DNA of 6,376 nucleotides. Source: Collinsella sp. (GTDB lineage: Bacteria; Actinomycetota; Coriobacteriia; Coriobacteriales; Coriobacteriaceae). Made by a program: the position numbers and the translations under genes. Every line of letters starts with the position of its first letter. The stretch's first letter is position 1. This document shows, in pieces, positions 1 through 5,536 of the stretch. The stretch spans positions 1 through 6,376 of the forward strand of contig JAUMNV010000044.1 of NCBI GenBank assembly GCA_031295725.1, read 5' to 3'. The notes below the pieces were generated by a model. The model did no database searches and was not told where the DNA came from. It saw only the letters and a list, made by a program, of their open reading frames with translations.

Positions 1-14
1 AAAATCTACCTTGG

Positions 15-497
15 TTAGCGCAGCAGCTCGGTGAGGTTGCGCTTAAAGCGGGCCCGGTCTTCGCTGGTAAATGCCGCCGGACCGCGAGTGCGACCGCCGG
101 CGCGGCGCACCTTCTTTTCCTCGTGGCGAATAAACAGTTGCATGTCGATGGTCGCCTTATCGTAGACGCGCCCGCGCACGCCGATGGCGGCGGCATCGCG
201 CCCGAGCACCATGCTCGCCAAGCCAATGTCCTGCGTCACGACTACGTCGCCCGCCTGCAGGCGTTCGACAATGGCAAAGTCGGCGCTGTCGGCGCCAACG
301 CTCACATCGAGCGTCGTGACCCAAAATCCGCGTCGCGCGTGCTCAGCATCGCGCGGGTCGTCGCGGCGAATGTGCCGTTCTAGGTTTTGCGTGCTGTTGC
401 CGGCGATAACAACGGCGACGCCCGCCCGCCGCGCGCAGTCAATCGACTCGCGCGTGACCGGGCAGGCGTCTGCATCAATAAAGAGCGTTCGTGGCAT
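15..497 (-). CDS. UPF0178 / YaiI-YqxD family PIN-like protein
   Basis: A 160-residue protein of the UPF0178 (DUF188) family, related to PIN/NYN-type nuclease folds; the cellular role of the family is not settled. Seen in the sequence: the N-terminal strand with FIDADACPV (residues 6-14, acidic D8 and D10), the GADSADFAIV segment (68-77, D70 and D73), VVTQDIGLA (86-94, D90; TRD is more usual than TQD here), and the C-terminal family signature GGRTRGPAAFT (134-144) followed by DRARFKRNLTELL. The acidic residues are placed as expected for a metal-binding pocket. Residues 38-58 form a charged loop, rich in Arg and Asp, that appears longer than in typical ~150-residue members. The ATG directly abuts the stop codon of the DUF308 gene, with no base between, so the two are very probably co-transcribed and translationally coupled. 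Family assignment is firm; nuclease activity is inference. Confidence 0.93.
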   Translation of the reverse strand: MPRTLFIDADACPVTRESIDCARRAGVAVVIAGNSTQNLERHIRRDDPRDAEHARRGFWVTTLDVSVGADSADFAIVERLQAGDVVVTQDIGLASMVLGRDAAAIGVRGRVYDKATIDMQLFIRHEEKKVRRAGGRTRGPAAFTSEDRARFKRNLTELLR

Positions 498-1100
498 CTA
501 GTGCACCAGTTTGCCAAATTGAGTAGCACGAACAATCAGCGTTACGCCAAACACCAGCAGTGCGGCGCCGCTAAAGATGACGAGCATCTTGGCCGACCAC
601 AGCGGATAGATAAACACGAACATGCCGGCGATGATGGAGAGTGCGCCGCTCAGGATGGCGAGGGCGCGGTTGGACGAAAGCTCGGACTCCAGAATGGACA
701 TGACACCTTCGACAATCCAGCCAAAGCCGGCCACGATAACCACCATCGTGGTGAGCGTCGCGGTCGAGAAGGCCTGGTTGCGCAGGATTATGGCGCCGCC
801 CAAGATAATGAGTAGGTTGGAGATGATGCTCGTCACGCGCCAGCCGGTGGGCAGCAGCGGCTCAAAAATGGTAGTGAACAGCCTGATGGCAGCAGTGATT
901 ACAAAGTAAAAACCCAGGACAGTCGTCAAAAAGACGAGGGACTTGGCGGGTGCAAAAAGCAGCGCGATACCAGCAATGAGCGCTAAGACGCCCGTGATGG
1001 CGTAAATCCAGCGCACGGCCTTGACGGCTTTGCCCGCCATGCTTTTCTCGTCAAATCCAAACTGGCTCGATTTTTGGTCATCGTTCTTAAAGATGCCCAT
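498..1100 (-). CDS. DUF308 / HdeD-like six-helix membrane protein
   Basis: A 200-residue integral membrane protein. A soluble, charged N-terminus (residues 1-29) is followed by about six hydrophobic segments at roughly 31-50, 53-73, 89-107, 113-135, 146-165 and 170-190, with short polar turns, arranged as repeated helix pairs. This size and pattern fit the DUF308/HdeD family (Pfam DUF308). E. coli HdeD is linked to acid resistance, but most members have no known function and none is assigned here. The start is supported by AAAGGAG (complement of 1106-1112) five bases before ATG. It is the first gene of a two-gene minus-strand unit with the UPF0178 gene and diverges from the nitroreductase gene. 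No confident promoter was found for it in the intergenic region. Confidence 0.88.
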   Translation of the reverse strand: MGIFKNDDQKSSQFGFDEKSMAGKAVKAVRWIYAITGVLALIAGIALLFAPAKSLVFLTTVLGFYFVITAAIRLFTTIFEPLLPTGWRVTSIISNLLIILGGAIILRNQAFSTATLTTMVVIVAGFGWIVEGVMSILESELSSNRALAILSGALSIIAGMFVFIYPLWSAKMLVIFSGAALLVFGVTLIVRATQFGKLVH

Positions 1101-1335
1101 AATGTCTCCTTTCCGTGCGGCGTAAGCCTTGATCGTTACAACCAGTATCGCCTAAAGGCGCTGGCGTATGGGTCGGAGAGGGCGAAACGTAACCCAAAGG
1201 CCCCGAATTGTTTCCGTTGTTCCCCACGTTGCGATTTTCTATTCAACAGGTGTAGAACATTGCAGCCCTGTTCGTTATTGCCTACGTTTTAGGTTAGATT
1301 TTCCTAAGGACAATTGGCTTGTATTGGGGGTCCCT
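1101..1335. promoter_or_regulatory. divergent intergenic region between DUF308 and nitroreductase genes
   Basis: These 235 bases lie between two divergent starts and should hold promoters for both. For the plus strand, TTGCGA (1229-1234) and TAGAAC (1253-1258) with an 18-base spacer match the -35/-10 consensus at four of six positions each. Two small inverted repeats are visible: CGCCTAAAGGCG (1149-1160, 5-bp arms) and TTAGG/CCTAA (1289-1293 and 1303-1307). For the minus strand only the ribosome binding site (complement of 1106-1112) is clear. An in-frame extension of the nitroreductase frame runs up to 1168, but it shows no family similarity and is not treated as coding. The promoter call is tentative. 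Confidence 0.35.
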
Positions 1336-2007
1336 ATGAACGAAGCAGTTCCCGAGGCGCCGTCGAGTGTCGAATCGATGGCAGAGCAGGGTTGCGAAAA
1401 GCTCGGCTTGGAAGCGTTTGATGCGCTGGTCCGTCGTGCCCGTACGTGCCGCCGTTTTGACGAGTCCATGCGCGTGCCGCGTGAGTTTTTGCTCGAGCTG
1501 GCAGAGCTGGCTCACCTGACTCCCTGTGGTGCCAATGCTCAGCGTCTTCGTTTTCATGTGGTGAGCGATGCCGAGGATTGCGCGCGCGTATTTGATGAGC
1601 TCGCGTGGGCCGGTGCGCTTAAGGATTGGCCGGGTCCTGCCGAGGGTGAGCGCCCGACCGGCTACATCGCGATTTTGGCCGAGCGCGCCGTTCCGGGCAA
1701 GCCCGCCGCTCCCATTACCGAGGTCGACACGGGCATTGCCGCGCAGACGATGATGCTCGCCGCCCGCAGCGCCACGCCCGAGGTGGCAGCCTGCATGTTC
1801 AAGGCCTTTACGCCCCACGCGATCGATGCCATGGGGCTCGATAACGACAAGTATGAGCTCAAGCTGATCATGGCGTTTGGCGTTCCGGCCGAGACACAGG
1901 TGATCGATGCGATCGATTCCAACCCCGACGGCTCCATCAATTATTGGCGCGACGAGGCGCGGGTGCACCACGTACCCAAGCGTCCGCTTGCCGACGTGCT
2001 GCTGTAG
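1336..2007 (+). CDS. nitroreductase-family FMN-dependent oxidoreductase
   Basis: A 223-residue member of the nitroreductase (NfsB/FRase-like) superfamily: cytoplasmic FMN-dependent NAD(P)H oxidoreductases acting on nitroaromatics, quinones, flavins or unknown natural substrates. Visible motifs are RARTCRRFDES (residues 34-44, the FMN-phosphate arginine motif), TPCGANAQRLRF (62-73, isoalloxazine-binding loop), WAGALKDWPGPAEGERPTGYI (from 91), DTGIAAQTMMLAA (131-143), AACMFKAF (151-158), and the C-terminal YWRD....HHVPKR (203-216), which I associate with a subfamily common in anaerobes. Start ATG 1336 is preceded by GGGGG (1326-1330) at a five-base gap. Upstream in-frame codons add a region with no family similarity, so they are left out. 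The first 24 residues are an acidic, poorly conserved extension. Substrate cannot be told from sequence. It precedes two phosphatase genes but is separated from them by a hairpin, so common transcription is uncertain. Confidence 0.92.
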   Translation: MNEAVPEAPSSVESMAEQGCEKLGLEAFDALVRRARTCRRFDESMRVPREFLLELAELAHLTPCGANAQRLRFHVVSDAEDCARVFDELAWAGALKDWPGPAEGERPTGYIAILAERAVPGKPAAPITEVDTGIAAQTMMLAARSATPEVAACMFKAFTPHAIDAMGLDNDKYELKLIMAFGVPAETQVIDAIDSNPDGSINYWRDEARVHHVPKRPLADVLL

Positions 2008-2042
2008 TTGTGCGTCGTTGCGGTGCAATCCGGCGGCAAAAT

Positions 2043-2073
2043 CACCACAAAGGCTCCTGTCCCCTTTGTGGTG
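2043..2073. repeat. perfect 11-bp inverted repeat, REP-like hairpin
   Basis: Left arm CACCACAAAGG (2043-2053) and right arm CCTTTGTGGTG (2063-2073) are perfect complements around a nine-base loop (2054-2062). A T-G wobble at 2042/2074 and an A-T pair at 2041/2075 extend the stem to 13. No T-tract follows on the plus strand (GTACGAGGGG comes next); AAAA lies just before the left arm, which gives only a short T-run on the minus strand. It fills the gap between the nitroreductase and first phosphatase genes and ends 17 bases before the phosphatase GTG. From memory it resembles dispersed palindromes of the form AAAGG...CTGTCCCCTTT seen between genes in many bacteria; this needs a search. It could also act as an attenuator or a 3' mRNA-protecting stem. 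Confidence 0.6.
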
Positions 2074-2090
2074 GTACGAGGGGAGGGTGT

Positions 2091-2633
2091 GTGGCAGATC
2101 TGTATTTGGTGCGGCATGGGCAGACTGAGCTCAATGTGCAGAGCATTTTGCAGGGCTGGCACGATTCGCCGCTTACGGCGCGCGGGCGCGAGCAGGCGCT
2201 GGCGACGCGCGCGGCGTTTGAGGCGCGCGGCGTGGCCTTTGACCATGTGTATTCCTCGCCGTTGGGCCGGGCGCGGCATACGGCCGAGCTTATCGTTGGC
2301 GAGGGACGTTCCATTGAGCTGGTCGATGACCTGCGTGAGTGGCATTTTGGCTCGCTGGAGGGCACATCAAATCGCGAGATGCCGCCGCAGCCCTGGGGCG
2401 ATTATCCGGTGGCCTTTGGCGGCGAGTCGGAAGTGCAGCTTCAGTCGCGCATGGTCGCGGCGCTGTCCCGCATCATGGCCAGGCCGCAGCACGACTGCGT
2501 GCTGGCGGTTTCCCATGGCTCAGCCTGCCAGGAGTTTCTTGAGTATGTGACTGGCGAGGGGGAGCTACCCGACAACGGTGCCGTGCTTCATTTTGGCTAT
2601 TGCGACGGGGCGTTTTCGCTCTTGGGTTGGTAA
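2091..2633 (+). CDS. histidine phosphatase (phosphoglycerate mutase-like), copy 1
   Basis: A 180-residue member of histidine phosphatase branch 1 (PGAM/CobC/GpmB/PhoE-like), which forms a phosphohistidine intermediate. Seen: LVRHGQT (residues 6-12, catalytic His9), QGWHDSPLT (21-29), SSPLGRARHTAE (55-66, Arg60 of the phosphate pocket), LREWHFGSLEG (81-91, Glu83 as probable proton donor) and AVSHGSA (139-145, second His142). All catalytic positions are present. The start is the GTG at 2091, preceded by GAGGGGAGGG (from 2078), which places the family's first strand at residue 3; the frame stays open upstream to 1944, but that part overlaps the nitroreductase gene and shows no homology. The next gene is a paralogue 17 bases downstream, so the pair is almost surely one operon. 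Its substrate (phosphosugar, nucleotide, cobalamin intermediate or other) cannot be decided; a glycolytic mutase is less likely at this size. Confidence 0.93.
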   Translation: MADLYLVRHGQTELNVQSILQGWHDSPLTARGREQALATRAAFEARGVAFDHVYSSPLGRARHTAELIVGEGRSIELVDDLREWHFGSLEGTSNREMPPQPWGDYPVAFGGESEVQLQSRMVAALSRIMARPQHDCVLAVSHGSACQEFLEYVTGEGELPDNGAVLHFGYCDGAFSLLGW

Positions 2634-2650
2634 CGAACGAAAGGACCCCT

Positions 2651-3286
2651 ATGAATAAAGATCTGTATCTGGTCCGTCATGGACAGACGATATTCAACCT
2701 TAAGCGCATTATTCAGGGTTGGAGTGACTCGCCGCTTACGCAGTTGGGTTGCGACCAGGCGGCGCGCGCCGGCATGTTTTTACGTGCGCGTGGCATTGAG
2801 CCCGATCATGCCTACACCTCCACGCTTCATCGCACCGAGCAGACTATCGCCAACTTGTGGCCGGGCTTGGCGTACGAGCGCCTGGACGGTCTGCGCGAGT
2901 GGTTCTTTGGCGACTTTGAGGCCGAGCGCGTGATGCTTATGCCCGAGCGCCCGTGGCGCGACTTCTATTGCCAGTTTGGCGGCGAGGGCCAGATGCAAGT
3001 GCGCGAGCGCATGGTGGCGACGCTGATCGAGCTTATGCAGCGTCCGGACCATACGTGCGTGCTCGCGGTAAGCCATGGCTCGGCCATCAAGGAGTTTATG
3101 GATCACGTGAAGGGTGCGGCGGCCGACGAGCGCGATCGCGTGCCGGGCAACTGCGCGGTGCTGCACTTTGCGTTTGACGACGAATCCGACACGTTTGAGC
3201 TGATTGAGATTTTTACGCAGGAGGATTACGCACGCGAGCTGGGGCTTGAACCGCTCGTGGCGGCAGCAGGCCCGCAGCGGGGATAA
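2651..3286 (+). CDS. histidine phosphatase (phosphoglycerate mutase-like), copy 2
   Basis: A 211-residue paralogue of the preceding gene with the same fold and catalytic set: LVRHGQT (residues 7-13, His10), QGWSDSPLT (22-30), TSTLHRTEQT (56-65, Arg61), LREWFFGDFE (81-90, Glu83) and AVSHGSA (139-145, His142). The two proteins align almost without gaps up to the SHGSA motif. This copy then carries an extra polar loop (about 154-166) and an additional C-terminal tail of about 25 residues (FTQEDYARELGLE, then Ala/Pro-rich). The start ATG 2651 follows GAAAGGA with good spacing; an upstream in-frame start at 2600 would overlap copy 1 and is not preferred. Differences around the pocket, such as the FGDFEAER segment in place of FGSLEGT, suggest a different substrate from copy 1. 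Specific substrate unknown. Confidence 0.93.
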   Translation: MNKDLYLVRHGQTIFNLKRIIQGWSDSPLTQLGCDQAARAGMFLRARGIEPDHAYTSTLHRTEQTIANLWPGLAYERLDGLREWFFGDFEAERVMLMPERPWRDFYCQFGGEGQMQVRERMVATLIELMQRPDHTCVLAVSHGSAIKEFMDHVKGAAADERDRVPGNCAVLHFAFDDESDTFELIEIFTQEDYARELGLEPLVAAAGPQRG

Positions 3287-3329
3287 CGTGAGCGTGGCGG
3301 CACGGGTCGCCGGCATAACTTCTCGACGC

Positions 3330-3376
3330 AAAAGGGGCGGAGATGCATGTACCTGCTGCATCTCCGCCCCCTGTTT
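3330..3376. terminator. probable bidirectional intrinsic terminator
   Basis: A perfect 14-bp GC-rich stem, GGGGCGGAGATGCA (3334-3347) with TGCATCTCCGCCCC (3357-3370), encloses a nine-base loop. On the minus strand the stem is followed by TTTT (complement of 3330-3333), and on the plus strand by CTGTTTGTT. It lies in the convergent gap, 47 bases past the stop of the second phosphatase and 45 bases past the stop of the DUF1015 gene, so it can end transcription from both sides. Confidence 0.88.
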
Positions 3377-3415
3377 GTTGAGCTGCCGATTTTTGTGCTG
3401 GACGGTCTGGTCTTG

Positions 3416-4099
3416 CTAGAACCGCGCGACTTGGTGCGTGAGCAGACCCGTCGGAACCTGCGGCGCGCCGCCGCTGACCTGCGCGGCGGGGAAGAGCGCA
3501 GCTACGGCAAAGTTGAACGGCTCCTTGCCGGTGTACGTTCCGGCGGCACGGGCCTCATCGGCCAGCAGCTGCGACGCCCCGGCCAGCGCGGCAGCGTAGG
3601 CGGGGTCGTCGGCCAGTGCCAGCTCTGGTACTTGGTCGAGCATGGCACGGATGGCGGCAACAGCGTCCTCGCGCTTGACCTCCCACACGCGGTGCGTAAT
3701 GCCCGCGGGGTCGGTGACGGCGTAGAGCGAGGCGCCCTCTTTGGCAGCGCCCAGGATGATGTCCATGACGGGCGACGCCTCGTAGGCGAGCGACACGGGG
3801 CGCGGCTGAACTTTGAGTTCGGCGATCGCGCGCGCGGCGGCGGCCACGTCGGCGCTGGCATCGCCCTTGCCGCCCGCAAGTACACTCGTCGGGCAGATCG
3901 CCACGACACCCGTCACACGTCCCGGCTCGCCCGAGCATTCGTACACGTAATACGCCGCACCCGGGTCCTTGAGCATCAGACCATCGGCAATGGCTCCGCG
4001 CAGGGCATCGTTGCCGCTTAGGATGCTGCCCATTGCAGGCAGCGCCTCGAGCACGCGGTCCTGAGCCGGGCGGATGCAGGGAAACGGAAGTGCTTTCAT
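3416..4099 (-). CDS. short DUF1015-family protein
   Basis: A 227-residue protein that I recognise as a reduced DUF1015 member. The N-terminus PFPCIRPAQDRV (residues 6-17) corresponds to the family opening PF.AIRP; AYYVYECSGEPGRVTGVVAICP (49-70) to the YYIY...TG segment; ITHRVWEV (134-141) to the family's H-R/L-W strand; and GKEPFNFAVAALFPAAQV (191-208) to the E-P-Y-N-Y...ALFP segment. Usual members are about 400 residues. Two things differ: the family's ADGHHR motif is replaced by ADDPAY (163-168), and the second half of the family is absent, since the protein ends 19 residues after ALFPAAQV. The frame is intact, with a start at 4099 after TAGGA and a downstream terminator, so it looks like a settled short form, not a recent break. 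It follows the M20 gene by 39 bases and probably shares its mRNA. Function unknown; DUF1015 genes often neighbour serA/serC. Confidence 0.75.
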   Translation of the reverse strand: MKALPFPCIRPAQDRVLEALPAMGSILSGNDALRGAIADGLMLKDPGAAYYVYECSGEPGRVTGVVAICPTSVLAGGKGDASADVAAAARAIAELKVQPRPVSLAYEASPVMDIILGAAKEGASLYAVTDPAGITHRVWEVKREDAVAAIRAMLDQVPELALADDPAYAAALAGASQLLADEARAAGTYTGKEPFNFAVAALFPAAQVSGGAPQVPTGLLTHQVARF

Positions 4100-4138
4100 G
4101 GGCGGTCCTAACGCGCGAGTCGGTTTGTTCGCGGCTTA

Positions 4139-5359
4139 TTATGCCCCAACTTGGCCGCTCGCGTCCCAGAGCACGTTATCGGCGAGCGCGATTAGCACCT
4201 GCTGACAACGAACGATATCGGCGTGGGGCACATATTCGTTGGGCTTGTGCGCGAGCGCGAGCGACCCGGGACCGTAGCTCATGCAATTGCGGTTACCTGT
4301 CTTGCCGGCAATGACGGCGGTGTCGGTGTAGCCGGTAAAGAAGCCAACGGTCGTGTCCGCGTCCGTCACGTCATCGGCGGCACGCTTGAGCGCTGCTAGA
4401 AGGGGAGAGTTTGGGTCGCGCTCGATGGCGGGGCGGTCGCCCGTCACGACGTAGCTGCCGTGGCAACCGGGAACCGCGGCTTCGGCGACGGCGATGGCCT
4501 GCTCTACCATGCGCGTTACGGCGGCCGTATCGGTCGGCGGGGTCAGGCGCATGTCGACCCAGACTTTGGCGCGGTCGGGTACGACGTAGGGGCGATATCC
4601 GCCCTCGATTTGGCCGAACGTGATGGTCGAAGGCCCCAGCTCATCGTGCGCGGGCAGCGCCACAAACGCGCGACGGAGCGAACACACGACCTCGGCCATG
4701 GCGGCGACGGCATCCGCGCCCTTCCAGGGCCGGCTTGCATGCGCCGTCACGCCATCCATTTCAATCTCGAACCACGTACGCCCCTTGTGCGCCACCTGGA
4801 TCTGTCCGTCGGTGGGCTCGGTGTCCAGTACCCATTCGCGCGAACCGACCCAGCCGGCATCGATGGCTGCCTCGGAGCCTCGCATAAAGTCTTCCTCGTC
4901 GACCGAGCAGATGAGCGAAAAGCCGCGGCGGGGCAGCGCGCCATCCGCCGCCACGCGCTCGAGCGTATGGACCAGTGCGGCAATGGCGCAGGCCAGGCCA
5001 CCCTTCATATCGCAGGCGCCGCGGCCGTAGAGCTTGCCGTCGCGCACGACCGCCCCGAGCGGCGTAATGTCCGCGTCCCAGCCGTCGCCCAGCGTAACGG
5101 TATCCATGTGGCAGATGTAGACGAGCCGTGGCTCGTCGCTCAAACCGGGCACGGTGACCATGAGATTGCGGCGTCCGGTCAGCACCTCGAGTTCCTCAAC
5201 CTGCACGGCATGGAGCACCGGATGACTCAACCGCTCCAATTGAGCCTCAACCAACACTTTGATATAGCGTTCAATCTCGCCCTCATACGCACCTGGGTCG
5301 GAACTGTCGATCCGCACGAGCCCTTGCGTAAGCCGCCAAGCAAAATCTGTATCAACCAT
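4139..5359 (-). CDS. M20 family metallopeptidase / ArgE-DapE-like deacylase
   Basis: A 406-residue cytoplasmic zinc hydrolase of the M20 family (ArgE, DapE, carboxypeptidase G2, aminoacylase relatives), which cleaves amide bonds of N-acyl amino acids or peptides. All family residues are visible: first metal ligand His84 in YICHMDTV, with Asp86 below it; bridging Asp117 in GRGACDMKGG; catalytic Glu155 and metal ligand Glu156 in SVDEED; Glu181 in LDTEPTDG; the dimerisation-domain His207 in GVTAHASRPW; and His371 in ALAHKPNEYVP. The lid/dimerisation domain is roughly 187-300. The ATG at 5359 follows GAGGTG (SD) closely; the frame stays open to 5506, but that stretch contains the promoter and part of the serA terminator. 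It is the first gene of a unit with the DUF1015 gene. Substrate cannot be named: DapE, ArgE or dipeptidase roles all remain possible. Confidence 0.93.
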   Translation of the reverse strand: MVDTDFAWRLTQGLVRIDSSDPGAYEGEIERYIKVLVEAQLERLSHPVLHAVQVEELEVLTGRRNLMVTVPGLSDEPRLVYICHMDTVTLGDGWDADITPLGAVVRDGKLYGRGACDMKGGLACAIAALVHTLERVAADGALPRRGFSLICSVDEEDFMRGSEAAIDAGWVGSREWVLDTEPTDGQIQVAHKGRTWFEIEMDGVTAHASRPWKGADAVAAMAEVVCSLRRAFVALPAHDELGPSTITFGQIEGGYRPYVVPDRAKVWVDMRLTPPTDTAAVTRMVEQAIAVAEAAVPGCHGSYVVTGDRPAIERDPNSPLLAALKRAADDVTDADTTVGFFTGYTDTAVIAGKTGNRNCMSYGPGSLALAHKPNEYVPHADIVRCQQVLIALADNVLWDASGQVGA

Positions 5360-5373
5360 AGGCACCTCACAGA

Positions 5374-5404
5374 TAGTTAGGTCAACATACAAATTGTATG
5401 TCAA
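5374..5404 (-). promoter_or_regulatory. probable promoter and operator of the M20-DUF1015 unit
   Basis: Reading on the minus strand, a perfect TTGACA hexamer (complement of 5399-5404) lies just after the serA terminator and upstream of the M20 start. A perfect 17-base palindrome, ACATACAAATTGTATGT (5385-5401, 8-bp arms about one central base), overlaps it. The -10 is not clear: AACTAT or TAACTA lie 19-20 bases away. TACAAT (complement of 5393-5398) matches the -10 consensus well but then lacks a matching -35. A repressor or activator of GntR or TetR type would suit such a palindrome; no regulator gene is present in the window. Confidence 0.45.
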
Positions 5405-5437
5405 GAAGCGGCTTGGTGCATTTAATGGAGCGCTCAC

Positions 5438-5474
5438 AAAAACGGGGGCGCCTCTCGTGCGAAAGGCGCCCCCG
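5438..5474 (-). terminator. intrinsic terminator of the serA-like gene
   Basis: An 11-bp perfect GC-rich stem, CGGGGGCGCCT (5443-5453) paired with AGGCGCCCCCG (5464-5474), is followed on the minus strand by TTTTT (complement of 5438-5442). Position and direction fit the end of the serA-like transcript. It also separates that transcript from the M20 gene, whose promoter elements lie immediately beyond. Confidence 0.9.
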
Positions 5475-5491
5475 CGGGCATTCAATGTCAG

Positions 5492-5524
5492 TGACGGGCA
5501 GGCCACATGGGGAACTGCCCGTCA
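5492..5524 (-). other. second 10-bp hairpin after serA-like gene
   Basis: TGACGGGCAG (5492-5501) pairs perfectly with CTGCCCGTCA (5515-5524) around a 13-base loop. It starts 12 bases after the stop codon of the serA-like gene and precedes the T-tailed terminator. It has no T-tract of its own, so it is more likely an mRNA 3'-end stabilising stem or a regulator binding site than an independent terminator. Confidence 0.6.
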
Positions 5525-5536
5525 GATCAGCCGGCG

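Noticed and set aside
1149..1160. CGCCTAAAGGCG small palindrome as an operator
   Set aside because: Five-bp arms are common by chance in GC-rich DNA and no promoter is placed clearly against it; noted only in the intergenic entry.
1168..1335. N-terminal extension of the nitroreductase frame
   Set aside because: The added residues show no family similarity and contain the probable promoter. ATG 1336 has its own Shine-Dalgarno-like GGGGG.
1294..2028. 244-codon open frame on the minus strand opposite the nitroreductase gene
   Set aside because: Shadow of a well-supported gene, with no family motif and no convincing ribosome binding site.
3347..4021. 224-codon plus-strand frame opposite the DUF1015 gene
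   Set aside because: It starts inside the terminator hairpin and its Arg/Gly/Val-rich composition is typical of an antisense shadow; the minus frame has DUF1015 similarity and a good start.
4460..5380. 306-codon open frame on the plus strand opposite the M20 gene
   Set aside because: It is antisense to a gene with all M20 catalytic motifs, has low-complexity His/Arg/Gly-rich composition and no recognisable domain. Long antisense frames are expected in GC-rich DNA.
5360..5506. N-terminal extension of the M20 frame
   Set aside because: It would run through the serA terminator and the TTGACA/palindrome region; ATG 5359 has a GAGGTG site and fits the family's usual start.
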